The notes under the pieces: generated by a model | Told to the model about the DNA's origin: nothing | Database searches by the model: none | Seen by the model: only the letters and a program-made list of their open reading frames with translations | Program-made: the position numbers and the translations under genes | In this document: piece after piece, positions 1-6,881 of the stretch | How positions within the stretch are numbered: the stretch's first letter is position 1 | Layout: the number at the start of each line of letters is the position of its first letter | DNA from: an archaeon | GTDB taxonomy: Archaea; Hydrothermarchaeota; Hydrothermarchaeia; Hydrothermarchaeales; Hydrothermarchaeaceae | Assembly: GCA_018830205.1 (NCBI GenBank) | Contig: JAHJSX010000163.1 | Span: forward strand, 1-6,881 | Direction of reading: 5' to 3' | DNA length: 6,881 nt

Positions 1-995
1 AGTTTGGTTTGCAAATCTGCACTGGTTTCTGACACTTTACCCAGGTTATCATAAAGGGTAACTATCTTTGAAGTGCGATTCGAAAGAAGCCCCCTTGTAC
101 TTTTTATCTGGTCTATTGAAACCTTGGTGGATATGCAGCTTGGATTTAAGGTTTGGTTTAGACATGTTGTATTGTAAATCGATTCAAGGCTTGCCTGAAG
201 TTCCAAAAGGGCCTCGTCGGTGGAGTTTATATTCTCGACAACAATTCCAAGCTGGTCACGAAGCTCTGTAGAATCGCTGTTTATGGAACCCACCGTATCA
301 TTTAGTTCTGAGATTTCGGCCCTCGTCGTATTTAGCTCAATGCGCGTCTGATTCAGCTCTGATTTCATATCATCGAGCGTCTTCTTCATCTCCAGGACCG
401 AGGCGTTTAAGCCCTCAACGTCCAGCAAATCTAGCGAGTCCTTGATTTCCCCTGCGTCGCTGTTGATGGTAATTATGTTGTCCCTTACGCTTTTGACTTC
501 GTTCCCAAGTGGCGCGAGGCGGGCCTCCATCGCTGATAAACTGGTCCAGAGTTTTTCGATAAATTCAAGGGTAATCTCAAATGACATCCTTTCTGTCGCT
601 ATGATAAAAACCGTTGAGACGACCGGGGCCACCTGCAGCTTTGAGTTGTCAATGTAAAGCTTGAGCGTATCGGTCTCATTTACGGGCAGCACTATGCCTG
701 CACTGTACTTTCCGGCCCTAACCTTCTCTTCCATCTCTTGTGGAGAGAGTGCTTCTTCCTGGGTAAGGGAAAACATGTCTTCCTGCAGGATGCTCCTTAC
801 TATTTCCTGGCCAAATAGTGTCTCAGTTCCTGTGATTCCAAGTGTCACTCCCTTAAGGCCCACTTTCGGGGCGCCAGAGAAAACAGACCCAATGATAAGC
901 ATTATTAGTACAGGACACAGTATTATCAAAAGCAGGGTCTTTTTTTGCCTCCTGTAGATTTTGAGGTCCTTCCAGATTATTGAAAGCATCCTCAT
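1..995 (-). CDS. ABC-2 type exporter permease, 3' part beyond left edge
   Basis: Membrane subunit of an ABC-2 exporter, partnered with the ATPase encoded just upstream. The 331 visible residues start with a short basic cytoplasmic segment, then one hydrophobic helix (about residues 20-39), then a long predicted extracytoplasmic domain of at least 290 residues. This matches the ABC2_membrane_3 / YhgE-Pip layout, where a large ectodomain sits between helix 1 and the remaining helices, which here lie off the window. Residues about 185-255 have heptad-spaced Leu/Ile (L207, L214, L221, I228) and look coiled-coil. Nine N-X-S/T sequons and a Cys278/Cys287 pair lie in the ectodomain. I chose the ATG at 995 because it forms an ATGA overlap with the ATPase stop and has AGGAG ten bases upstream; an in-frame ATG at 1001, with AGGAG only four bases away, is the alternative. 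Substrate unknown. Family call is confident; the frame is open throughout and follows the ATPase. Confidence 0.88.
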   Translation of the reverse strand, partial: MRMLSIIWKDLKIYRRQKKTLLLIILCPVLIMLIIGSVFSGAPKVGLKGVTLGITGTETLFGQEIVRSILQEDMFSLTQEEALSPQEMEEKVRAGKYSAGIVLPVNETDTLKLYIDNSKLQVAPVVSTVFIIATERMSFEITLEFIEKLWTSLSAMEARLAPLGNEVKSVRDNIITINSDAGEIKDSLDLLDVEGLNASVLEMKKTLDDMKSELNQTRIELNTTRAEISELNDTVGSINSDSTELRDQLGIVVENINSTDEALLELQASLESIYNTTCLNQTLNPSCISTKVSIDQIKSTRGLLSNRTSKIVTLYDNLGKVSETSADLQTK

Positions 996-1915
996 TTCCA
1001 TTCTTCTCCTGTTGCGTGGATGAAGACATCCTTTAGGTTTGGCTTTGATGCAGTAATGTCCACAACGGTCTCATTTGCCTCTCTGAAAATTTCAAGGACT
1101 TTTGGCAAAATGCTCTGGAAATCGCTGGAAGATATCGTGAGTGCATCTTCTGTTTCCTCAACGGAGGCTATTTTTTCAATTTTTTCTGCGAGTGCGTGGT
1201 ATTCCCCGGGCGTGCTTTTTATGAGGATTTTTTCGACCCCGACCTTCGCTTTTAATTCGCCTGGAGTCCCCTCCTCGACTATTTTTCCCCGGTTTACGAT
1301 TACAATCCTGTGGCACAGCTCATCTGCCTCCATCATATCATGGGTCGTTATCAGGACTGTGACCCCATCGCTGTTAACCTTCTTTATGGTCTCCCGGAGC
1401 GCCATCGCGGAAACCGGGTCAAGGCCGACGCTTGGCTCATCCAGTATCAATACTTCCGGCTTGTGAATCAATGCGCAGGCGACGTTAAGTCTGGTCTTCA
1501 TCCCCCCCGACAGGTCTTTTGACTTTTTGTCTTTTTTGTCCAAAAGCCGCAGGAGGTTTAATATCTCGTGGGCTTTTCTTTTGATTTCAACCCTTGGCAT
1601 GGAGTAAAGCGAGCCAAAATAAATCAGGTTTTCCATAACTGTGAGGTCCTCGTAGAAGCTCTTTTCCTGGGGAACCACCCCTATTATCGAAAGCACATCT
1701 TTTCGGTCGCCTGCGACGTCTAGGCCGGATATCAATGCAGTTCCGCTTGTTGGCCTAAGAGCACATGTCAATATGTTAATAAGTGTGGACTTTCCGGCGC
1801 CGTTTGGGCCAAGAAGCCCAAAAATCATGCCTTTCTCCACGGTTAGGTTTACCCCATCCACTGCAGTGAACTCACCGAAGGTTTTAACCAGTTCCTTTGT
1901 CTCGATGACGTACAT
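992..1915 (-). CDS. ABC-2 exporter ATP-binding protein (DrrA/CcmA-like)
   Basis: Cytoplasmic ATPase that powers the adjacent permease. Counting from the ATG at 1915 (307 residues), all nucleotide-binding motifs are intact: Walker A GPNGAGKST (36-44), Q-loop Gln83, signature LSGGM (135-139), Walker B LILDEP (156-161) with D-loop GLDP following, and switch His192 in TTHDM. The C-terminal roughly 80 residues end in LKDVFIHATG, the ending typical of DrrA-like ATPases that carry the DUF4162 accessory domain. Length is normal for the family. The start is uncertain: a GTG at 1933 would add six residues (MHKLFP). I prefer the ATG because the protein then begins MYVIETKELVKTFG, as in relatives, and because a TATTTAAA box lies about 29 bases upstream, which would give an almost leaderless transcript; neither start has a Shine-Dalgarno site. 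The stop overlaps the permease start by 4 bases, so the two are translationally coupled. Substrate (drug, lipid, peptide) cannot be told. Confidence 0.93.
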   Translation of the reverse strand: MYVIETKELVKTFGEFTAVDGVNLTVEKGMIFGLLGPNGAGKSTLINILTCALRPTSGTALISGLDVAGDRKDVLSIIGVVPQEKSFYEDLTVMENLIYFGSLYSMPRVEIKRKAHEILNLLRLLDKKDKKSKDLSGGMKTRLNVACALIHKPEVLILDEPSVGLDPVSAMALRETIKKVNSDGVTVLITTHDMMEADELCHRIVIVNRGKIVEEGTPGELKAKVGVEKILIKSTPGEYHALAEKIEKIASVEETEDALTISSSDFQSILPKVLEIFREANETVVDITASKPNLKDVFIHATGEEWK

Positions 1916-1991
1916 AGGGAATAACTTATGCACTTTTGAGTTTAAATAATAAGCGAAATAATATTATATCGTTAACGTTTGCGAGGTAGGC
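1916..1991. promoter_or_regulatory. Divergent promoter region between ABC exporter and cooC
   Basis: This 76-base AT-rich gap separates two divergent genes, so it must hold promoters for both. On the minus strand TATTTAAA (1941-1948) lies about 29 bases from the ATPase ATG and fits an archaeal TATA box for a near-leaderless transcript. Two perfect palindromes sit side by side: ATAATATTAT (1958-1967), which could serve as a TATA element in either direction, and CGTTAACG (1970-1977), a possible operator. GAGGT at 1983-1987 is the ribosome binding site of cooC. The assignment of each box is inferred from spacing only. Confidence 0.5.
1983..1987 (+). promoter_or_regulatory. Ribosome binding site of cooC-like gene
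   Basis: GAGGT, complementary to the archaeal 16S rRNA 3' end, ends four bases before the ATG at 1992 and supports that start. The same octamer GAGGTAGG precedes the ATG at 3107. Confidence 0.7.
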
Positions 1992-2741
1992 ATGGCGTTA
2001 AAGATTGCGGTTGCAGGGAAGGGTGGAGCCGGAAAGACCACGCTGGCAGGGGGCCTCGCGCTTTACTTCTCAAAACATCACGACGTAATTGCGGTTGATT
2101 CTGACCCTTCGATGAACCTGCACAGCGCCCTTGGCATGGAAAACCCGAGGCCAATCACAGAGCTAAAAGAACTTATTGAAGAGAGGGCCGTGGTCGCTCC
2201 GGGGATTTTCAATATAAACCCGAAGGTCGACGACATTCCTGAAACGCATTCGTCCTCGAGAGAGAATCTGAAGCTTCTGGTCATGGGCACCGTGAAGAAG
2301 GGCGGAGAGGGATGCATGTGCCCTGAAAACACGTTTCTATCTGCGCTTCTTAGGCACCTGGTGCTGAGGCGGGATGAGGTCTTGATACTCGACACAGAGG
2401 CAGGGGTCGAGCATTTTGGCAGGAAAACCGCGGAGGGCTTCGACGTCATGCTAATACTTTGCGAACCAAGCGTAAAGGCCATAGACACGGCGAACCGTGT
2501 CTATACCCTCTCAAAAGAAATCGGGATAAAGAGGGCATATGCAGTGCCCAACAAAATAGCTACAGATGAACAGTTGGAACTAGTAAAAAATAAGCTTGAC
2601 TTTGAGGTTCTATACCCCATCCCCTATGATGAGGAGGTTGTAAAAGCCGATATGCTGGGCGTGCCCTTGGCAGACCGGCTTCCTTCCCCAACCGCGCTAA
2701 AAAGCATTGAAGATATTGGAAAATTTGTGGAAAAGATTTAG
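1992..2741 (+). CDS. cooC: CooC-like nickel-insertion ATPase (CO dehydrogenase maturation)
   Basis: P-loop ATPase of the MinD/ParA (SIMIBI) class, 249 residues, the usual CooC length. CooC dimers bind nickel and, using ATP, help load the Ni-Fe-S cluster of carbon monoxide dehydrogenase in the cytoplasm. Visible motifs are a deviant Walker A, GKGGAGKTT (9-17), with the signature Lys10; the switch I segment DSDPSMNL (36-43); the CooC hallmark Cys-X-Cys, Cys108 and Cys110, within GGEGCMCPE; and the Walker B/switch II stretch LILDTEAG (131-138). The CXC motif is the metal- and dimer-related site of characterised CooC proteins and separates this family from MinD. The start ATG has GAGGT four bases upstream. 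It is a single gene, divergent from an ABC exporter; no CO dehydrogenase or acetyl-CoA synthase gene is in view, so the client enzyme is inferred. AcsF, or a maturation factor for another nickel enzyme, is the alternative. Confidence 0.9.
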   Translation: MALKIAVAGKGGAGKTTLAGGLALYFSKHHDVIAVDSDPSMNLHSALGMENPRPITELKELIEERAVVAPGIFNINPKVDDIPETHSSSRENLKLLVMGTVKKGGEGCMCPENTFLSALLRHLVLRRDEVLILDTEAGVEHFGRKTAEGFDVMLILCEPSVKAIDTANRVYTLSKEIGIKRAYAVPNKIATDEQLELVKNKLDFEVLYPIPYDEEVVKADMLGVPLADRLPSPTALKSIEDIGKFVEKI

Positions 2742-2968
2742 ACAGAAATCGTGTCCATTACTTTTTTCCACTTGTTGCCTTCCATCTGCATGACCCAGAC
2801 TTTCTTGACCTTCGAGTTGGATTTTGCAAGTGATAAAACATCGTCTTTGGAAGGTTTGCTGTCTGTTTTCTTAAGAGTAACGAATCTCTTTGCTTCTACG
2901 CCTTTCATTTCCTTGCCTTTTATCTTGACGGGTCTCCCCAAATATTCTAGTCCATTTACATAATACAT
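2738..2968 (-). CDS. Small lysine-rich hypothetical protein
   Basis: Not recognised. The 76-residue protein is strongly basic (16 lysines, 21%), has no signal peptide, membrane helix or cysteine, and looks soluble. The N-terminal half (MYYVNGLEYLGRPVKIKGKE and onward) reads like short beta strands; the C-terminal third contains a Trp/Met/Lys segment, KVWVMQMEGNKWKKV. It could bind nucleic acid or a protein partner, but nothing in it proves this. I call it real rather than the opposite-strand frame (2751-2963) because the ATG at 2968 is preceded at eight bases by AGGAGGT, a near-perfect Shine-Dalgarno, and by a TATA-like TTTTTATA at suitable distance, whereas the other frame has none. It is a single gene, and its TAA overlaps the cooC TAG in convergent orientation. 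Confidence 0.75.
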   Translation of the reverse strand: MYYVNGLEYLGRPVKIKGKEMKGVEAKRFVTLKKTDSKPSKDDVLSLAKSNSKVKKVWVMQMEGNKWKKVMDTISV

Positions 2969-2976
2969 TTATTGCG

Positions 2977-2983
2977 ACCTCCT
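2977..2983 (-). promoter_or_regulatory. Strong ribosome binding site of the small lysine-rich gene
   Basis: On the minus strand this reads AGGAGGT, the best anti-16S match in the window, eight bases before the ATG at 2968. It decides both the strand and the start of the 76-residue gene. Confidence 0.8.
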
Positions 2984-3008
2984 GTGTATTTTCTAGGACG
3001 GGAGGGGT

Positions 3009-3016
3009 ATAAAAAT
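3009..3016 (-). promoter_or_regulatory. Putative TATA box of the small lysine-rich gene
   Basis: The minus strand reads TTTTTATA here. Transcription starting about 25 bases downstream, near 2987, would give a leader of about 20 bases that just includes the AGGAGGT site. Inferred from composition and spacing. Confidence 0.45.
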
Positions 3017-3040
3017 GTTTTGGTGTTGGTGGGGGTTCTG

Positions 3041-4886
<1,846 letters not shown>

Positions 4887-4890
<4 letters not shown>

Positions 4891-5294
4891 TACTCGTGAG
4901 AATCGCAAGCTTTTTTAAATTTTACATCCTGCTCGTGGCACTGCTTTTCATAATCTACTCGTCTTTCGACCTCGGTACAGGAAGAGAGATACTCCTTTTT
5001 ATCGGGGCCACCATGTTCTCGCCCTATCTGTTTAAAGAAGCCCTGAGGGTAAAAGGCGTTAAAAAAGGTGACACTGTACTTGTATCATTTAGGAAAGATG
5101 GGCCCTTTGGCGAGTTTGTACAGAAGGTTCCAGGTAGAGCCCTCTCAGGCGGCAGGCGCGGCGGCACCATAGAGGTTGAATACGGAGGCACTATTGCAAA
5201 AGGAGAAATACTTGGCTACGGGGGAATTATATTTCCTCCTGAAGTGAACCTTCTATATTACGAAGAAGAGACACTGAAAAAGGAGATAAGATGA
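4887..5294 (+). CDS. Small two-helix membrane protein, function unknown
   Basis: Not recognised. The 135-residue protein begins with two hydrophobic helices (about 8-24 and 34-50) joined by a short acidic loop (SSFDLGTGRE), so both ends should be on the same side of the membrane. The remaining 80 residues are soluble, rich in glycine and likely beta: VKKGDTVLVSF (58-68), the basic glycine-rich stretch LSGGRRGGT, then VEYGGTIAKGEILGYGGI. The KGDTV start and the repeated Gly-Gly turns recall small barrel (OB/KOW/NfeD-C-like) domains, but no family match is claimed. It has only a weak ribosome binding site; the ATGA overlaps at both ends (4887-4890 and 5291-5294) point to translational coupling. 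Sitting between a TraB-like protein and an M50 protease, it may be their adaptor, PDZ substitute or substrate; this is inference. Confidence 0.8.
5281..5285 (+). promoter_or_regulatory. Ribosome binding site of the M50 protease gene
   Basis: AGGAG five bases before the ATG at 5291, inside the last codons of the preceding gene. It supports the start that overlaps the upstream stop as ATGA. Confidence 0.7.
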
Positions 5295-5830
5295 GATTCA
5301 CAGCGCAGGAAATCAAGGAACTTGTGATATCTGCAGTCGTAATTGGCTACATATTCGCATGGTATTTTGCAGGAGGCATCCCAGGAATCGGCCACATTTC
5401 AATGGCCCTGGTAGGGGTTGGTGCTGCGTTCATTTTCCACGAACTAGCCCATAAATACACAGCCCAAAAATACGGATGCTGGGCAGAATACCGCATGTGG
5501 GAGACCGGGCTCGTTATCGCTTTCTTTTCTGTAATCGTGCTTGGACTTGTGTTCGCAGCGCCCGGTGCCGTCTACATAAGCCCGGGAAGTTACGGCATCA
5601 CAAGAAGGCAAAACGGGATAATATCTGTCTCAGGCGCCGTGGCAAACCTGGCACTTGCAGTCATATTTCTTGCCATTGGGTTCAGATTCGGAGTCATAAT
5701 AAACGCATGGCTCGCTCTCTTCAACATGCTCCCCTTCCCGCCACTTGACGGCTCCAAGGTCAGGGCGTGGGACACAAAAGTCTGGATTGGTGTGATTTTG
5801 GCCGCGCTTTTGATGATGAATCTTGCGTGA
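5291..5830 (+). CDS. M50 site-2-type intramembrane zinc metalloprotease
   Basis: Integral membrane peptidase of the M50 (site-2 protease) family, which cuts substrates within the membrane. The zinc motif HELAH (50-54) lies at the start of a hydrophobic helix, and the third zinc ligand is Asp153 in NMLPFPPLDG (145-154), the family's second hallmark. GAVAN (115-119) matches the conserved Gly-X3-Asn stretch between them. Five or so hydrophobic segments can be seen (about 11-27, 38-53, 74-90, 110-130, 165-178). At 179 residues it is a minimal S2P core with no PDZ or CBS domain, so regulatory parts must come from other proteins. It is the last gene of the operon, coupled to the small membrane gene upstream, and ends 8 bases from the convergent fumarase beta gene. 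All catalytic residues are present, so it should be active; the substrate is unknown. Confidence 0.92.
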   Translation: MRFTAQEIKELVISAVVIGYIFAWYFAGGIPGIGHISMALVGVGAAFIFHELAHKYTAQKYGCWAEYRMWETGLVIAFFSVIVLGLVFAAPGAVYISPGSYGITRRQNGIISVSGAVANLALAVIFLAIGFRFGVIINAWLALFNMLPFPPLDGSKVRAWDTKVWIGVILAALLMMNLA

Positions 5831-5838
5831 AGAGTTAC

Positions 5839-6339
5839 TCACTTATAAAGCGACCCGGCCGTTGCATCCATGGCCACGACAAGCGGTCCAAAGTCCTCCA
5901 CCAGAAGTTGCCATACTGCCTCTGCCATGCCAAGGTCTTCCCAAAGAACGGCTTTTACTTCTTTTATGCCCCGCGCTGCAAGTGCGCCGGCACCTCCTGT
6001 AAAGGCAAGGTATGCACAGCCAAACTCCTCAAAAACCTTGCCTGACTCCCTACTCATCCCTCCTTTGCCAATGAAAATACGTGTTCCAAACTTCTCTGCC
6101 ATTGTGCGTGTGTAATCGTTTAGTCTTGCGCTCGTGGTTGGTCCAGCCGATACTACCTTCGAGCCATTTTTCACAAGCGGCCCGCAGTGGTAAACCGTAT
6201 GCGCCGGTGCAGGAACTTCTCCGTTTTCAGCAGCCCGCCTGCTCGCCCTGTCGCGCATGGTGATGAGTTCGCCCGACAATGTAACGATGTCACCAAGCTT
6301 CAAATCCCTTGCATCCTTTAGCGGAAGCTCGATGTTCAT
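5839..6339 (-). CDS. fumB: Fumarate hydratase class I, beta subunit
   Basis: C-terminal-domain subunit of the oxygen-sensitive iron-sulfur fumarase (fumarate + water to malate, cytoplasm; reverse or partial TCA cycle in anaerobes). The 166 residues show the family features in order: [11 protein letters not shown] (13-23), TMRDRASRR (27-35), YHCGPLV (50-56), [10 protein letters not shown] (65-74), [12 protein letters not shown] (85-96), and a C-terminal [13 protein letters not shown] start it at the ATG at 6339 because this gives the usual N-terminus just before LKLGD and has GAGGT (6347-6351) seven bases upstream; a longer open frame to 6417 would overlap the alpha subunit by 76 bases and has no relation to the family. 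The gap to alpha is two bases, so the pair is one transcript. L(+)-tartrate dehydratase TtdB is the alternative, as the two families are close; fumarase is more likely in an archaeon. Symbol is by family only. Confidence 0.92.
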   Translation of the reverse strand: MNIELPLKDARDLKLGDIVTLSGELITMRDRASRRAAENGEVPAPAHTVYHCGPLVKNGSKVVSAGPTTSARLNDYTRTMAEKFGTRIFIGKGGMSRESGKVFEEFGCAYLAFTGGAGALAARGIKEVKAVLWEDLGMAEAVWQLLVEDFGPLVVAMDATAGSLYK

Positions 6340-6341
6340 AT

Positions 6342-6881
6342 CTAAAACCTCATCGTATGATGGCGGTGGGCCCAGCACTGGATATTTACCGCGACAGGGA
6401 GGGACGCCGTATGGCATGCCGCATATTCAACGTTCACTGCAAGCGCTGTTGTCAGACCCCCAAGGCCCATGGGCCCGATTCCAAGCTCGTTTATTTCTTT
6501 TAGTAGTTCGTCCTCCAATTTTGCGTATGCTTCTTCGGGGTTTCTTGAATCAAGCGTCCTCAAAAGCGCCCTTTTTGCAAGCATGGCGCTTGTGTCCATC
6601 GCCCCGCCGATGCCAACGCCCACTATTATTGGCGGGCACGGCTTTCCGCCTGCTTTTTTTACAGTATCAAGCACGAAATCCTTTACGCCGTCAGAAGGCT
6701 TAAGCATCCCTGCAGCGCTTGCATTCTCAGAGCCCGCGCCCTTTGGCATGTAAGTGATGTAGGTATGTCCGTCGTCGGATGTGCTCCAGTGTATCTGGGG
6801 AATCCCTGCTCCCGTATTATCACCAGAGTTTTCCCTTGATAGCGGGTCAACGACATTAAATCTAAACAAAATAAATTTCAT
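6342..6881 (-). CDS. fumA: Fumarate hydratase class I, alpha subunit, 5' end beyond right edge
   Basis: Cluster-binding subunit of the iron-sulfur fumarase, paired with the beta subunit downstream. The visible 179 residues are the C-terminal two thirds; family members have about 280-300 residues, so the methionine at the window edge is internal and the true start lies to the right. Recognisable stretches are [20 protein letters not shown] (9-28), the GAGSENAS loop (48-55), [16 protein letters not shown] (78-93), GIGPMGLGG, and the C-terminal [15 protein letters not shown] (156-170). Cys82 and Cys156 match two of the three ligands of the [4Fe-4S] cluster, one iron of which binds the substrate; the third ligand belongs to the missing N-terminal part. 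The end HRHHTMRF is unusually His-rich but short. It stops two bases before the beta start. Tartrate dehydratase TtdA is the alternative. Confidence 0.92.
   Translation of the reverse strand: MKFILFRFNVVDPLSRENSGDNTGAGIPQIHWSTSDDGHTYITYMPKGAGSENASAAGMLKPSDGVKDFVLDTVKKAGGKPCPPIIVGVGIGGAMDTSAMLAKRALLRTLDSRNPEEAYAKLEDELLKEINELGIGPMGLGGLTTALAVNVEYAACHTASLPVAVNIQCWAHRHHTMRF
6347..6351 (-). promoter_or_regulatory. Ribosome binding site of fumarase beta subunit
   Basis: The minus strand reads GAGGT, seven bases before the ATG at 6339 and overlapping the last codons of the alpha subunit. It decides the beta start against the longer frame. Confidence 0.75.

Noticed and set aside
442..957. Plus-strand open frames opposite the permease (442-657, 661-957), and a further one at 68-271.
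   Set aside because: The minus strand is open across the whole 1-995 stretch with a clear permease sequence, a membrane helix and coupling to the ATPase. The plus-strand frames have no ribosome site or family features.
1020..1522. Plus-strand open frames inside the ABC ATPase.
   Set aside because: They are opposite intact Walker, signature and switch motifs of the minus-strand ATPase.
2751..2963. Plus-strand 70-residue frame opposite the small lysine-rich gene.
   Set aside because: It has no ribosome binding site, while the minus-strand frame has AGGAGGT at eight bases and a TATA-like box.
2999..3035. G-rich stretch considered as a G-quadruplex.
   Set aside because: Only three runs of three or more G are present and the spacing between the second and third is over 20 bases.
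6340..6417. N-terminal extension of fumarase beta to 6417.
   Set aside because: It would overlap the conserved end of the alpha subunit by 76 bases and is unlike the family; the ATG at 6339 has a good GAGGT site.
5767..6703. Plus-strand open frames opposite fumarase.
   Set aside because: Both minus-strand fumarase subunits show their expected motifs without interruption.

Overview
The window looks like chromosomal DNA from an anaerobic archaeon, probably euryarchaeal; the lineage cannot be fixed from sequence alone. The evidence is a stand-alone archaeal-type riboflavin-pathway reductase without a deaminase domain, a CooC-type nickel ATPase, a two-subunit iron-sulfur fumarase, TATA-like boxes where promoters would be expected, GAGGT/AGGAGGT Shine-Dalgarno sites, and an exporter ectodomain full of N-glycosylation sequons. 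Genes are packed very tightly and no mobile element, CRISPR array, tRNA or rRNA was seen.

Left part (1-1915, minus strand): a two-gene ABC-2 exporter. The ATPase gene is upstream, and its stop overlaps the start of a permease gene that runs off the left edge. The permease has one N-terminal membrane helix followed by a long, partly coiled-coil ectodomain. A 76-base divergent intergenic region with two palindromes separates the exporter from a plus-strand cooC-like gene (1992-2741). The 3' end of cooC overlaps by 4 bases that of a convergent, lysine-rich 76-residue protein gene (2738-2968, minus) that I do not recognise but that has a near-perfect ribosome binding site.

Middle part (3107-5830, plus strand): a four-gene operon in which every junction is a 4-base ATGA overlap. 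The order is diaminohydroxy-pyrimidine riboflavin-pathway reductase (arfC/ribD C-terminal type), TraB/PrgY-family membrane protein, a small unrecognised two-helix membrane protein, and an M50 site-2-type intramembrane metalloprotease. The last three form a membrane-proteolysis-like cassette and are the most interesting part of the window.

Right part (5839-6881, minus strand): class I fumarate hydratase, with the beta subunit complete and the alpha subunit cut by the right edge (its N-terminal part lies outside). It ends only 8 bases from the M50 gene. Fumarase links central carbon metabolism (fumarate/malate); cooC suggests a CO dehydrogenase/acetyl-CoA synthase elsewhere in the genome.
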